Part shown: positions 55,939 through 64,000 of the stretch, one piece after another
Layout: every line of letters starts with the position of its first letter
How positions within the stretch are numbered: position 1 is the stretch's first letter
Assembly (NCBI GenBank): GCA_016709995.1
Contig: JADJLQ010000001.1
Coordinates: 124,001-188,000 of the forward strand
DNA from: Saprospiraceae bacterium
Lineage (GTDB): Bacteria; Bacteroidota; Bacteroidia; Chitinophagales; Saprospiraceae
Direction of reading: 5' to 3'
DNA: 64,000 bases
Program-made: the position numbers and the translations under genes
The notes under the pieces: model-generated
The model's database searches: none
Seen by the model: only the letters and a program-made list of their open reading frames with translations
Told to the model about the DNA's origin: nothing

Positions 55939-57609
55939 TTAAGCATTTCCATCTATTACCTGTATATTTTTCTGATGTTTTGGTATATGAACATTGGAGA
56001 GGAATATTTCCGTCATTAGTATCATAGATCTGCTGGCATTAAATATTTCACGATCAAAATTTATCAATGTCGAAAATTCGTCTTCAATCAACTTGGGTTT
56101 AAATTCTGTTTTGTAATATTGTCCCACTTGGGTCACAAACTCACTATCAAGCTTTTGAAGCAGCTTGGCAAGACTTGTAGAATCATATGTCCTGGTATCT
56201 TGCCGAAGTATCGACATCAAATTAGCCACCAGGGTGGGTATCTCAGTCTTTGACTCCACATATGACCCATATTTTACATCATTCGAGCTATTACGCAAGG
56301 CTTCTATATCGATAAAAGAGTCTTTAATGCTCTTGACGGCATACATCGCTTCCCGGATAGCTTCCAATAGTTGATCCAGTCGTTTTAACTTGTCTTCATC
56401 ATTAGTCAGACGGTGTAAGTTGAAAGCATAATTTCTGATCTCTCCATGTTTGTGTTTTATAAAATGGTAAAGCTCTGAATTGTCCAAAGTGCTTATTTTT
56501 TTTTGCAGTGGTTGATCATCAAGATCCAGGGTTGTATTTTTTTCAAATACTTTGTTTGAAAAGAGCAGGACTATATTCAAAAAAGTCTTGGTTTCTTTTT
56601 CCAGTGCGTCATGTGCAAAATCTCCTTCGTTTACAGATATCTTCTGTAAAAGATTTGTTTTGTCCATGGTACTGGATACATGCTTATCCAACCAATAGCC
56701 CAGTTTTTTTAAAAATGGTAAAAATAAAAGGATAGTCAATAAATTGATCATAGTTTGAAAAAACACCAGGGCTAAAAGAGGGTCTTTAATCGCTATAATG
56801 TCTTTAATCAGATGATATGTTGGCTTTATAAATATATATGCCAAAAGAAGGGTAAATCCATTAAAGATTAGATTGCCATAGGCTACTTTTTTTTTGACCG
56901 AAGGTCCATTCAAAGAAGCTAGTATTATTTTAAGCGTGGTGCCAACTTCTGATCCGAGCACCACGGCCATCGCGGCTATCAATGAGATTCCATGTGCGTA
57001 TAAAGTCGCCAGAGTAATGGCTATGGTAACAGAACTGGATTGAGTCAGGGTAGTAGCAATCAGCCCAAATATCACAAAGACGACCAAAGGATAGTGGGCT
57101 AGGGCACTTAGATCATAGGTGGTCAGGTATTCAGATACTCCATTTTTAATAAACTCTAAACCAAAGAATAAGAACCCCAACCCTACACAGAATCTACTCC
57201 AGTAATATATTTTTCCCACTTTGTCAGACATAAACATCAAGAGTCCTCCTATAGCAATTAATGGAAAAGATAGATTCTCCAGATTCATTTGAAATCCGAG
57301 GGTAGCTATCACCCAACTATCCAGCGTAGTGCCCAGGTTGGCTCCCAACACAATAGCCAAGGCATTTGAGATTTTCAATATTCCTGCCCCAACAAATGAT
57401 AAAACGAGGAAGTTAACAATACTACTGCTTTGCAATATCGCAGTGACCACCGTACCCCCTATAATTGCTTTGATCGGATTGGAAGTTTGTTTTTTTAAAT
57501 AAAGCTTGAATGATCTTCCCGAAATATTACTGATCGATTCTTCAATAAAATTAAAGCCGAAAAGAAAAATGACGACGCCTACTAGAAGTTTGAAAAATGC
57601 GGTCAACAT
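55939..57609 (-). CDS. Na/Pi cotransporter family protein with PhoU-like domain
   Basis: A 556-residue protein. The N-terminal half has about eight helices in two inverted PNaS repeats with QSSSIVNFLVLSFVGAG and LTQSSSVTIAITLA, the QSSS motifs of type II Na/phosphate transporters. The C-terminal half (about 340-540) is helical and PhoU-like. It exports or imports phosphate with sodium. It is convergent with the Cys-rich lipoprotein gene, 14 bases apart. Confidence 0.92.
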   Translation of the reverse strand: MLTAFFKLLVGVVIFLFGFNFIEESISNISGRSFKLYLKKQTSNPIKAIIGGTVVTAILQSSSIVNFLVLSFVGAGILKISNALAIVLGANLGTTLDSWVIATLGFQMNLENLSFPLIAIGGLLMFMSDKVGKIYYWSRFCVGLGFLFFGLEFIKNGVSEYLTTYDLSALAHYPLVVFVIFGLIATTLTQSSSVTIAITLATLYAHGISLIAAMAVVLGSEVGTTLKIILASLNGPSVKKKVAYGNLIFNGFTLLLAYIFIKPTYHLIKDIIAIKDPLLALVFFQTMINLLTILLFLPFLKKLGYWLDKHVSSTMDKTNLLQKISVNEGDFAHDALEKETKTFLNIVLLFSNKVFEKNTTLDLDDQPLQKKISTLDNSELYHFIKHKHGEIRNYAFNLHRLTNDEDKLKRLDQLLEAIREAMYAVKSIKDSFIDIEALRNSSNDVKYGSYVESKTEIPTLVANLMSILRQDTRTYDSTSLAKLLQKLDSEFVTQVGQYYKTEFKPKLIEDEFSTLINFDREIFNASRSMILMTEIFLSNVHIPKHQKNIQVIDGNA

Positions 57610-57660
57610 GTGTGAGACTGAATTTAGGGTAAATTAATCATTAAACAGCATAACAGGGCA

Positions 57661-58995
57661 CTAAACACCAAATGGATAAGTCTCAGGAGTCTGGTGGCCA
57701 CTGGGTTGAATATGCAGTGGGTGTAGAGCAGTGGTTTGATCTATATGTATAAATGCGTCATATCTTAGTGGAAGGATGCTTGGCACATAATTGCCATATA
57801 CTTCGTATTCCGGTTGGTAGACTACACCAATCGCACGATGTGGTATAAAATGCTCGATTAATGAGTCGGTATTAAAATCTTCCATTATAAGCAATTTGTT
57901 TTTAGGAGATGCCTGGTGCAATAAATATTCCCAACTATTAGCACGAGCAACAGGTAAATCTAATTGTTGGATTTCTCCTCCCCATCGGTTAGAGGCTGTC
58001 ACTGTTCCTTCAAAAGAACCAAATCCTACCAAAAATACTCCGGACTCTTGTAGTTGCATTCTTGCCAGTTCACCAATATTATACATACCTTCTCTGATCA
58101 TGTCAGTCGCTCTGGCATCACCTACGTGGGTGTTGTGAGCCCAGATGATGGCTTTTGAATTTTTTCCATGAAATTGAAGCAGATTGACAAGTGTCTCGTG
58201 CATATGTCTATCCCTCACATTCCAGCTATGGGGTCCTCCTTTGATCATAGAGCGATAATATTGCTCGGCATTGGCTACGATGGTTGAGTTTTGACCAACA
58301 CTGAATACATTTTCCATATCGGAATTATAAGAAGCTATTTTGAGCTGAATTTCTTGCAATAACTTGAGTACTTCATTTTGGCACAGTTCGGGCACTAATT
58401 CGCTTGCCTTGGCATAGGATCTACCTTCGTCTTGACGGTAAGGCTCAAAACATCTCACGGTATCCATGGCTATTGCATATGCATCTTTATCGACTTTGTC
58501 CAAGTAATTCATGATTTCCTGTAGGCTTTCGTACAGACTATATACATCCAGACCATAAAAGCCAATTTTATCTTTTAGATTTTTAGTTTGATTATATTTC
58601 TTTAACCACTCGGAAATTGCCACCATTTCCCAGTTTGCCCACATCCAGGTCGGCCATCTATTAAATTCCCTCAGTACAGCATAGGGATTGTGAGGCGTTG
58701 AAGAGTCCAATTTGATATACCGGTTCAGCCGATAACAATCCGGCCAATCTCCTTCCACTGCGATAAAATTAAATCCTTTTTCTCCTATGAGCCTCTTTGT
58801 GATATGCCACCTCCACCTATAATATTCACTGGTGCCATGCGAAGCCTCTCCTAACATAACTATTCGGGCATTTCCAATTTTGTCGATCAATGGATTCAAG
58901 TCATTCGGGTTCTCTAATGGCCATGACCATTGTTTAATGGATGAAATTATTTCTAGATTATCTGGTGAATTTTTGTTAAAAAAATACTTTCCCAT
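57661..58995 (-). CDS. Erythromycin esterase-like protein
   Basis: A 444-residue member of the Ere/SuccinoglycanBP superfamily. The catalytic elements GEASHGTSEYYRWRW (about 52, His), FIAVEGDWPDCYRLN (Glu) and IIWAHNTHVGDARATDM (His, about 285) are present. Family members from non-resistant bacteria are long-standing puzzles: very few act on macrolides. It is divergent from the dienelactone-hydrolase-like gene, 122 bases apart, with a dyad ATGAT-CAAT-ATCAT in between. Confidence 0.9.
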   Translation of the reverse strand: MGKYFFNKNSPDNLEIISSIKQWSWPLENPNDLNPLIDKIGNARIVMLGEASHGTSEYYRWRWHITKRLIGEKGFNFIAVEGDWPDCYRLNRYIKLDSSTPHNPYAVLREFNRWPTWMWANWEMVAISEWLKKYNQTKNLKDKIGFYGLDVYSLYESLQEIMNYLDKVDKDAYAIAMDTVRCFEPYRQDEGRSYAKASELVPELCQNEVLKLLQEIQLKIASYNSDMENVFSVGQNSTIVANAEQYYRSMIKGGPHSWNVRDRHMHETLVNLLQFHGKNSKAIIWAHNTHVGDARATDMIREGMYNIGELARMQLQESGVFLVGFGSFEGTVTASNRWGGEIQQLDLPVARANSWEYLLHQASPKNKLLIMEDFNTDSLIEHFIPHRAIGVVYQPEYEVYGNYVPSILPLRYDAFIHIDQTTALHPLHIQPSGHQTPETYPFGV

Positions 58996-59054
58996 AGGTG
59001 ACTAAAGTTGCATATTTCGAATGATGTGCATTATGCATGAAGTCATGATTGGCT

Positions 59055-59068
59055 ATGATCAATATCAT
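59055..59068. promoter_or_regulatory. Dyad between the erythromycin-esterase and hydrolase genes
   Basis: ATGAT (59055-59059), CAAT and ATCAT (59064-59068) form a short palindrome in the divergent promoter region. It may be a regulator site for both genes; it is short and could be chance. Confidence 0.25.
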
Positions 59069-59117
59069 TTTGTTTTATATATTTTGAGGTTATCTTTCAA
59101 GCCTAAATAAGTATCTT

Positions 59118-59756
59118 ATGGTAAATCTGCAATTTGAAGATGAAGTGGATATTGCCATCGATGGGTTATATGTCAGTGGTGATCTCAAGGTTCCACTAAA
59201 TGCAAAAGGGATTATTTTGTTTTCACATGGGAGTGGAAGTAGCAGGCATAGTCCGAGAAATAAATATGTGGCAGGGTATTTTAATAAACGACAGATAGGT
59301 ACTTTGTTGTTTGATTTATTGACTGAAGAAGAAGATAAAATCTCTGAAAACAGATTTAATCTTCCTTTATTGTCCAGCAGGTTAATCGAAGCCACTAAGT
59401 GGATCCTTGATACCCCCATTACTTTTGATTGCAACATCGGTTATTTTGGTGCAAGTACAGGAGCTGCTTCTGCTTTGATAGCTGCCTCAGAATTAAAATT
59501 TGTAAAGGCTGTGGTCAGCCGTGGTGGAAGGCCGGATCTTGCTTTCAATGTACTACCAACCCTGATGACTCCAACCTTGTTGATCGTTGGCAGTGAGGAT
59601 CATGAAGTTATTAAATTAAATGAATCAGCACTGGCCATGCTGCCTGGTAAGAAAAAAATGGATATTATACCTGGGGCGACACATCTATTTGAAGAGCCGG
59701 GTACCTTAGATCTGGTATGTGAGTCAGCTTATGAATGGTTTGACATGTATTTGTAA
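59118..59756 (+). CDS. Dienelactone-hydrolase-like alpha/beta hydrolase
   Basis: A 212-residue cytoplasmic hydrolase. The oxyanion motif LFSHGSGSSRHSPRN, nucleophile elbow GYFGASTGAASALIAA (Ser, about 114), acid in VGSEDHEV and His in GATHLFEEPG give a full triad. The family is often next to, or fused with, phosphoribosyltransferases of the type that follows here at 17 bases. Substrate unknown. Confidence 0.85.
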   Translation: MVNLQFEDEVDIAIDGLYVSGDLKVPLNAKGIILFSHGSGSSRHSPRNKYVAGYFNKRQIGTLLFDLLTEEEDKISENRFNLPLLSSRLIEATKWILDTPITFDCNIGYFGASTGAASALIAASELKFVKAVVSRGGRPDLAFNVLPTLMTPTLLIVGSEDHEVIKLNESALAMLPGKKKMDIIPGATHLFEEPGTLDLVCESAYEWFDMYL

Positions 59757-59773
59757 AGCTATATTATTTCATT

Positions 59774-60385
59774 ATGATTTTTAAAAACCGGAAAGAAGCT
59801 GGTGAGATTTTGGCAGGGAAATTGCTGAAATTTAATAGTAAAGATACCATTGTTCTGGCAGTTCCAAGAGGTGGAGTTCCAGTCGGATTTGAAGTAGCAA
59901 GACTATTACAGGTTCCATTGGAGCCTATTATGATAAAAAAAATAGGACATCCTGCCAACAAGGAATATGCCATCGGAGCGACTAGCATGGACGAATTTTT
60001 TATTGCTAGCCAGGAACATATTCCCAAAGAGTATATTGATGCTGAACTAGTCTTGATAAGAAAAAGGTTGACGGAGATGTATTCAAAATTTATGGGACAA
60101 AAGAAGCCAACAAACTTAAAGGGAATGAATGTGATTTTGGTGGATGACGGCATGGCTACGGGGCATACTATGATGGCTACCCTCCATGTAGTGAAAAAAA
60201 GCCTCCCTAACCAAATAATTGTCGCCATCCCTGTCGCATCTAATAATGCTGTCAAACTTGTAAAAACCCTGGCCAATGTCGTAGTGTGCATTTATATTCC
60301 TGATGAATTTTATGGAGTCGGTTCATTTTATGAAGATTTTGACCAGCTGACAGACAAGGAAGTCATTGGGTTTTTTAACCAATAA
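59774..60385 (+). CDS. Phosphoribosyltransferase (COG1926-type)
   Basis: A 203-residue type I PRTase-fold protein. The PRPP motif NVILVDDGMATGHTMMATL (about 116-134) is intact, preceded by AVPRGGVPVGFEVARLL. This group is separate from the purine and pyrimidine salvage enzymes, and no substrate is known. It is coupled to the upstream hydrolase and followed by a universal stress protein. Confidence 0.88.
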   Translation: MIFKNRKEAGEILAGKLLKFNSKDTIVLAVPRGGVPVGFEVARLLQVPLEPIMIKKIGHPANKEYAIGATSMDEFFIASQEHIPKEYIDAELVLIRKRLTEMYSKFMGQKKPTNLKGMNVILVDDGMATGHTMMATLHVVKKSLPNQIIVAIPVASNNAVKLVKTLANVVVCIYIPDEFYGVGSFYEDFDQLTDKEVIGFFNQ

Positions 60386-60438
60386 TGATTTCTATGCTTA
60401 ATAAACTAAGGTAGATTCATTAATAACTTCAAGAAGTA

Positions 60439-61293
60439 GTGAACATGAAAAAAATTGTTGCAGTCTTTGATGGTTTGAATTACAATAGCAGCACTGAAAA
60501 ATTTTTGATTTTTATTGGTGAAATGATATCAGCACACGTGGTTGCAGTTTTTTTGGATGATCCCGAATATCATAGTTATAAAATTTATGAACTCATTGCA
60601 GAAGATGGTGTATCAGGAAGGATAAGAAAGGAGCTGGATGTAAGGGATCAGACTTCCAGGTTGACTCAATCCAAGGAGCTGGAAGGTCAATTAAAAGCGC
60701 TTAAGCTCCCGTATACCATTCGTCATGACAGTGATAATGCCATCCAGGATGTAGTTCATGAAAGTAATTTTGCTGACTTAATGATCATCTTCAGGCAAGA
60801 ATCGTTTGTTTCTTTTAAGGAAAAGGTACCATCCCGATTTATAAAAAAAGTTTTAGAAAACATTCATTGTCCTTTGTTACTTGTGCCTTATGATTTTAAC
60901 CCTTTTAATAAAATAATTTGGCTATATGATGGTCGGCCTTCGTCGATCTATGCATATAAAATGTTTAATTATATTTTTGAAGATTTCTTGAAGCTTAACA
61001 CCGAAGTGGTCAACATCCACCAAGGTAGTGAGTCTTCCACATTGCCTGATGAAAACCTGCTCAAGGAATATATGAATCGGCATGCACCACAAGCCACTTT
61101 TAAATTGATGGGGGGAGATGTTGACTCTGGATTATTGCCTTACTTAAAATCCTTATCTACTGACACATTGATAGTTTTAGGTGCTTTTCAGAGAGGCCGG
61201 ATATCGAGAATGATTAATACCAGTCTTACAGATTGGATATTGAAGAATTTTGATTTGCCGATATTTATTGCACATCGAGCAGATCCTAATTAG
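60439..61293 (+). CDS. Two-domain universal stress protein
   Basis: A 284-residue protein with two Usp folds: KKIVAVFDGLNYNSSTEKFL at the start of the first, ending about 148 with NIHCPLLLVPYD, and a second from about 150 (IIWLYDGRPSSIYAYKMF) ending LPIFIAHR. The second keeps a near-Usp ending (LGAFQRGRISRMINTSLTDWIL), with the G-2x-G-type loop more degenerate. It closes the island. Confidence 0.82.
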   Translation: MNMKKIVAVFDGLNYNSSTEKFLIFIGEMISAHVVAVFLDDPEYHSYKIYELIAEDGVSGRIRKELDVRDQTSRLTQSKELEGQLKALKLPYTIRHDSDNAIQDVVHESNFADLMIIFRQESFVSFKEKVPSRFIKKVLENIHCPLLLVPYDFNPFNKIIWLYDGRPSSIYAYKMFNYIFEDFLKLNTEVVNIHQGSESSTLPDENLLKEYMNRHAPQATFKLMGGDVDSGLLPYLKSLSTDTLIVLGAFQRGRISRMINTSLTDWILKNFDLPIFIAHRADPN

Positions 61294-61430
61294 CATTTGA
61301 GCTTTGCAGGGATTATAAATGATTAATATCCTGTACTTAATTGATTTGGAGCCCTATAGGCTGATCATAATCATTGAATGACTTGATTATATTCACAAAT
61401 ATTTCTCCTTTTGAATGGCACATTTGTAGT

Positions 61431-62201
61431 GTGAATAAGCTGGCCACATTTAGTAAATTTTTAGATGAAACGGGTAAAATCGCTTCTTTTGGAGCTCGTT
61501 TTTTGACCGAATGGTTTAGGCCAAGATATGAAATCAAAGAATTTTTCAATCAATGTTATATTATTGGCTATAAATCATTCCCTCTGGTGGGTCTTACAGG
61601 GTTTATAATGGGACTCGTCCTGACGATGCAGTTGAGGCCTTCTATGATTAGTTATGGCGTTGAATCTCAGATACCGGTCATTGTTGGTATCGCTATAGTC
61701 CGGGAGATCGGCCCAATTCTGACTGCCTTGATTTTTGCTGGAAAAATCGGCAGTAGTATTGGAGCTCAGTTAGGCTCTATGAAAGTCACAGAACAAATAG
61801 ATGCCATGGAGGTAAGTGGTACCAATCCATTCAAGTATCTGGTGGTTACAAGGGTGTTGGCTACGACCTTAATGCTCCCCATACTTGTCTTGCTCAGCGA
61901 TGCTATATCATTATATGGATCATACCTTGGAGTTAATATTAAAGGAGTGACCAGTTTTAGTCTGTTTTGGAACCAGGTATTTGACAACCTGCTGTTTAGC
62001 GATGTATTACCAGCATTCATAAAAACTTTCTTTTTTGGATTTACGGTAGGTCTCATAGGATGCTATAAAGGGTATCATAGTGAGAAAGGCACTGAAGGCG
62101 TAGGGCGAAGTGCAAACTCTGCTGTTGTAGTTTCTTCTGTATTAATATTTGTGATTGATTTGCTGGTAGTTCAGTTTACTGATATATTAGGAATAGCTTA
62201 A
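61431..62201 (+). CDS. mlaE: Mla-type ABC transporter permease (MlaE/YrbE family)
   Basis: A 256-residue inner-membrane permease with about five helices. LVGLTGFIMGLVLTMQ, IVREIGPILTALIFAGKIGSSIGAQLGSM and TEQIDAMEV are the family core. MlaE works with MlaF and MlaD to move phospholipids between inner and outer membrane. GTG 61431 is the likely start; TTG 61374 would add 19 residues that do not resemble the family. It is followed by mlaF after ten bases. Confidence 0.92.
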   Translation: MNKLATFSKFLDETGKIASFGARFLTEWFRPRYEIKEFFNQCYIIGYKSFPLVGLTGFIMGLVLTMQLRPSMISYGVESQIPVIVGIAIVREIGPILTALIFAGKIGSSIGAQLGSMKVTEQIDAMEVSGTNPFKYLVVTRVLATTLMLPILVLLSDAISLYGSYLGVNIKGVTSFSLFWNQVFDNLLFSDVLPAFIKTFFFGFTVGLIGCYKGYHSEKGTEGVGRSANSAVVVSSVLIFVIDLLVVQFTDILGIA

Positions 62202-62211
62202 TAAAGATTGG

Positions 62212-62994
62212 ATGATTGAGACGAAAGACACAGAACTATTAAAACAAGGATTAAACGATCACCAATTGCCGGTGGTGAGTTTAAAACATATTTATAAATC
62301 ATTTGGCTCTAATAAAGTGCTACGGGGTTTTAATTTGGATTTAAATAGAGGGGAAAATATAGTAGTACTGGGTAAGTCAGGTTCTGGTAAATCAGTACTC
62401 ATAAAATGTATCATAGGCCTTTTGATGCCCGATCAAGGGGAGATATTGGTCTTTGGCCGGGATGTGTTGAGCCTCAACCACGAGGAGCTTGATGCGATGC
62501 GAGCAAAGATTGGTTTTTTATTTCAAAGCAATGCTTTGTATGACTCACTCACCGTGCGAGAGAACCTTGAATTTCCATTGCGCAGGCATTGGATTAAGCT
62601 CACGCAAGCAGAAGTGCTTCAACGTGTGATACATGCCTTAGAAGATGTAGGCCTGACACATACGATTGATATGATGCCTTCCGAATTATCGGGTGGTATG
62701 AAGAAAAGAATTGCGCTGGCACGTACTTTAATCTTAAGGCCAGAAATTATTTTATACGATGAGCCCACTTCAGGCTTGGATCCAATCACAGGAAAAGAAA
62801 TTATTGATCTAATGGTGGAAATAAAAATTAAATACAATACTTCTTCCTTGATTATCTCACACGATATGACTTGTGTCAAAATGGCAAGTGATAGGGTAGC
62901 GGTTTTATTAGATGGTCAATGTTATATCTGTGACACCTACGCCCATTTGCAGATGAGTAGTGATCCAAAGGTTAGACAATATTTTGATATTTGA
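62212..62994 (+). CDS. mlaF: Mla-type ABC transporter ATP-binding protein (MlaF family)
   Basis: A 260-residue ABC ATPase. Walker A GKSGSGKS (about 54-61), Q loop LFQSNALYDSLTV, signature SELSGGMKKRIALAR, Walker B ILYDEPTSGLDP and the switch His in ISHDM are intact; SGGMKKR is typical of MlaF. Energises the permease above. It ends overlapping the start of the MCE gene. Confidence 0.95.
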   Translation: MIETKDTELLKQGLNDHQLPVVSLKHIYKSFGSNKVLRGFNLDLNRGENIVVLGKSGSGKSVLIKCIIGLLMPDQGEILVFGRDVLSLNHEELDAMRAKIGFLFQSNALYDSLTVRENLEFPLRRHWIKLTQAEVLQRVIHALEDVGLTHTIDMMPSELSGGMKKRIALARTLILRPEIILYDEPTSGLDPITGKEIIDLMVEIKIKYNTSSLIISHDMTCVKMASDRVAVLLDGQCYICDTYAHLQMSSDPKVRQYFDI

Positions 62995-62996
62995 TT

Positions 62997-63989
62997 ATGG
63001 CAAAGCAATTGACTAATAATATTAAACTGGGTTTGTTTGTCATCCTGGGCCTGGCTTTCCTGGTAGTAATGCTTTATTTCATAGGAAAAAATACAAATAT
63101 ATTTACCCCATCATTTACCCTAAGGACGCATTTTCAGCATATTCAAGGATTGCAGAAAGGGAATAATGTTCGATTTTCTGGTATACAGATTGGCTCCATT
63201 AGGTCTATTGATATTCTCAATGATACTGTTATCGAAGTCACCATGTCTATCGACAATGATTTTAAAAATATCATTAAAAAAAATGCATTGGTATCTATTG
63301 GTACGGACGGAGTAGTGGGCAACAAAATTGTAAATATCGTCCCGGTTAAAATGCCGGCATCTTTGGTAGTGGACCAGGATCTTCTAGTCTCAAAAAAGCC
63401 AATTGATTCCGACGAAATGCTAGTTTATCTGAGCAAAACCAACCGTAATATTGCTGACATAACTGAGAATTTGAAAATCACTTTACAAGCTTTAAATGAA
63501 AACCAACGGTTAATGCATTTATTATCATCCGATGAAATTCCGGATCTCGTATCCTCAACGTTGAGAGAATTTAAACAGGCTTCCAGTGAGATTAACTATT
63601 CTGCTCATGCTGTGCATCAGATCATAGATAGTGTGCAGTTTGGATCAGGCAATCTGAGTGCTTTAATATATGATACCACTATCTTTGTACAATTACGACA
63701 GGCTTCTACCAGCATTAAAGAGTTTGGTGAAAAGACCAATGTGATAGCAAAGGAAGTGGATCAGATAATTAATTCATTGGATCGGGATTTGCAAAAAGGC
63801 AATGGCCCAGTTCAAGCTTTGTTGAGAGATAGCGCCTGGGTATCATCGATCAATAGCACGCTGGATAATTTAAACAAAGGGACAGCTTCTTTTGATCAGA
63901 ATATGGAAGCATTAAAAAGCAATTTTTTGTTTCGGGGGTATTTTAAAAAACAGGCAAGAAAGGAAGCTAAGGAAAATCAAAAAAAATAA
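62997..63989 (+). CDS. mlaD: MlaD/MCE family lipid transport protein
   Basis: A 330-residue protein with one N-terminal helix (about 12-29) and an MCE domain (about 36-115) with GLQKGNNVRFSGIQIGSI and SIGTDGVVGNKIVNI. The remaining 210 residues are mostly helical, as in MCE proteins that form a tunnel through the periplasm. It is longer than E. coli MlaD (183). ATG 62997 chosen; a TTG two codons before is less likely. The C-terminus is Lys-rich. Confidence 0.9.
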   Translation: MAKQLTNNIKLGLFVILGLAFLVVMLYFIGKNTNIFTPSFTLRTHFQHIQGLQKGNNVRFSGIQIGSIRSIDILNDTVIEVTMSIDNDFKNIIKKNALVSIGTDGVVGNKIVNIVPVKMPASLVVDQDLLVSKKPIDSDEMLVYLSKTNRNIADITENLKITLQALNENQRLMHLLSSDEIPDLVSSTLREFKQASSEINYSAHAVHQIIDSVQFGSGNLSALIYDTTIFVQLRQASTSIKEFGEKTNVIAKEVDQIINSLDRDLQKGNGPVQALLRDSAWVSSINSTLDNLNKGTASFDQNMEALKSNFLFRGYFKKQARKEAKENQKK

Positions 63990-64000
63990 CCATTTTTTAT

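Noticed and set aside
57661..58995. A macrolide resistance gene
   Set aside because: The erythromycin-esterase fold is common in bacteria with no resistance role, and no mobile element or resistance context is present.

Overview
The window is a chromosomal stretch of a Bacteroidota bacterium, most likely from the Saprospiria/Saprospiraceae. Evidence: a dcw cluster ending ftsA-ftsZ with an FtsZ tail typical of the phylum, the gliding lipoprotein GldH, two TPR/PD40/OmpA envelope proteins of the PorE type, weak Shine-Dalgarno sites, and a good TTTG/TAnnTTTG promoter in front of a tRNA locus. No phage, transposase, CRISPR array or classical defence system was seen. The family-level placement is inference.

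Layout. 1-5.2 kb: end of the division/cell-wall cluster (ftsW-murG-ftsQ-ftsA-ftsZ, without murC at its usual place). 5.2-11.2 kb, minus strand: alpha/beta hydrolase, PnuC, sodium symporter, FtsH, RsfS. 11.2-17.3 kb, plus: BirA, CinA, an E2 acyltransferase, an OmpA-family protein, a methyltransferase. 17.3-22.5 kb, minus: mevalonate kinase, OPT transporter, coiled-coil protein, POT transporter. 22.8-37.2 kb: PatZ-like acyl-CoA synthetase/acetyltransferase, Pth, radical SAM/SPASM protein, TPR protein, second OmpA protein, RlmD-type methyltransferase, RmlA, flippase-like membrane protein, thioredoxin, GrpE-DnaJ-GldH. 37.5-40.7 kb: fatty acid hydroxylase, MFS transporter, GNAT protein. 40.7-50.8 kb: a sugar/amino-sugar catabolic locus. 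Its minus-strand operon is epimerase, DapA-like lyase, exported hydrolase, GH109 glycosidase, NagB and M20 amidohydrolase; a GH2 beta-galactosidase is divergent. 50.9-51.3 kb: a scrambled tRNA-Asp locus. 51.6-61.3 kb: a stress/dormancy-type island (P-type ATPase, two universal stress proteins, flavin-binding protein, Cys-rich lipoprotein, Na/Pi transporter, erythromycin-esterase-like protein, dienelactone-hydrolase-like protein, phosphoribosyltransferase). 61.4-64 kb: an Mla-type lipid transporter (permease, ATPase, MCE protein).

Sequence quality. At least twelve genes carry frameshifts. Every break placed to the base lies in a homopolymer, with good family sequence on both sides. The density peaks at 37.5-46.5 kb, and a tract of 19 C, 13 G and 10 A runs sits in the tRNA locus. 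The simplest reading is residual indel error in a long-read assembly, not gene decay. Broken genes are therefore annotated over their full inferred extent, or as two halves where there is one clean break.
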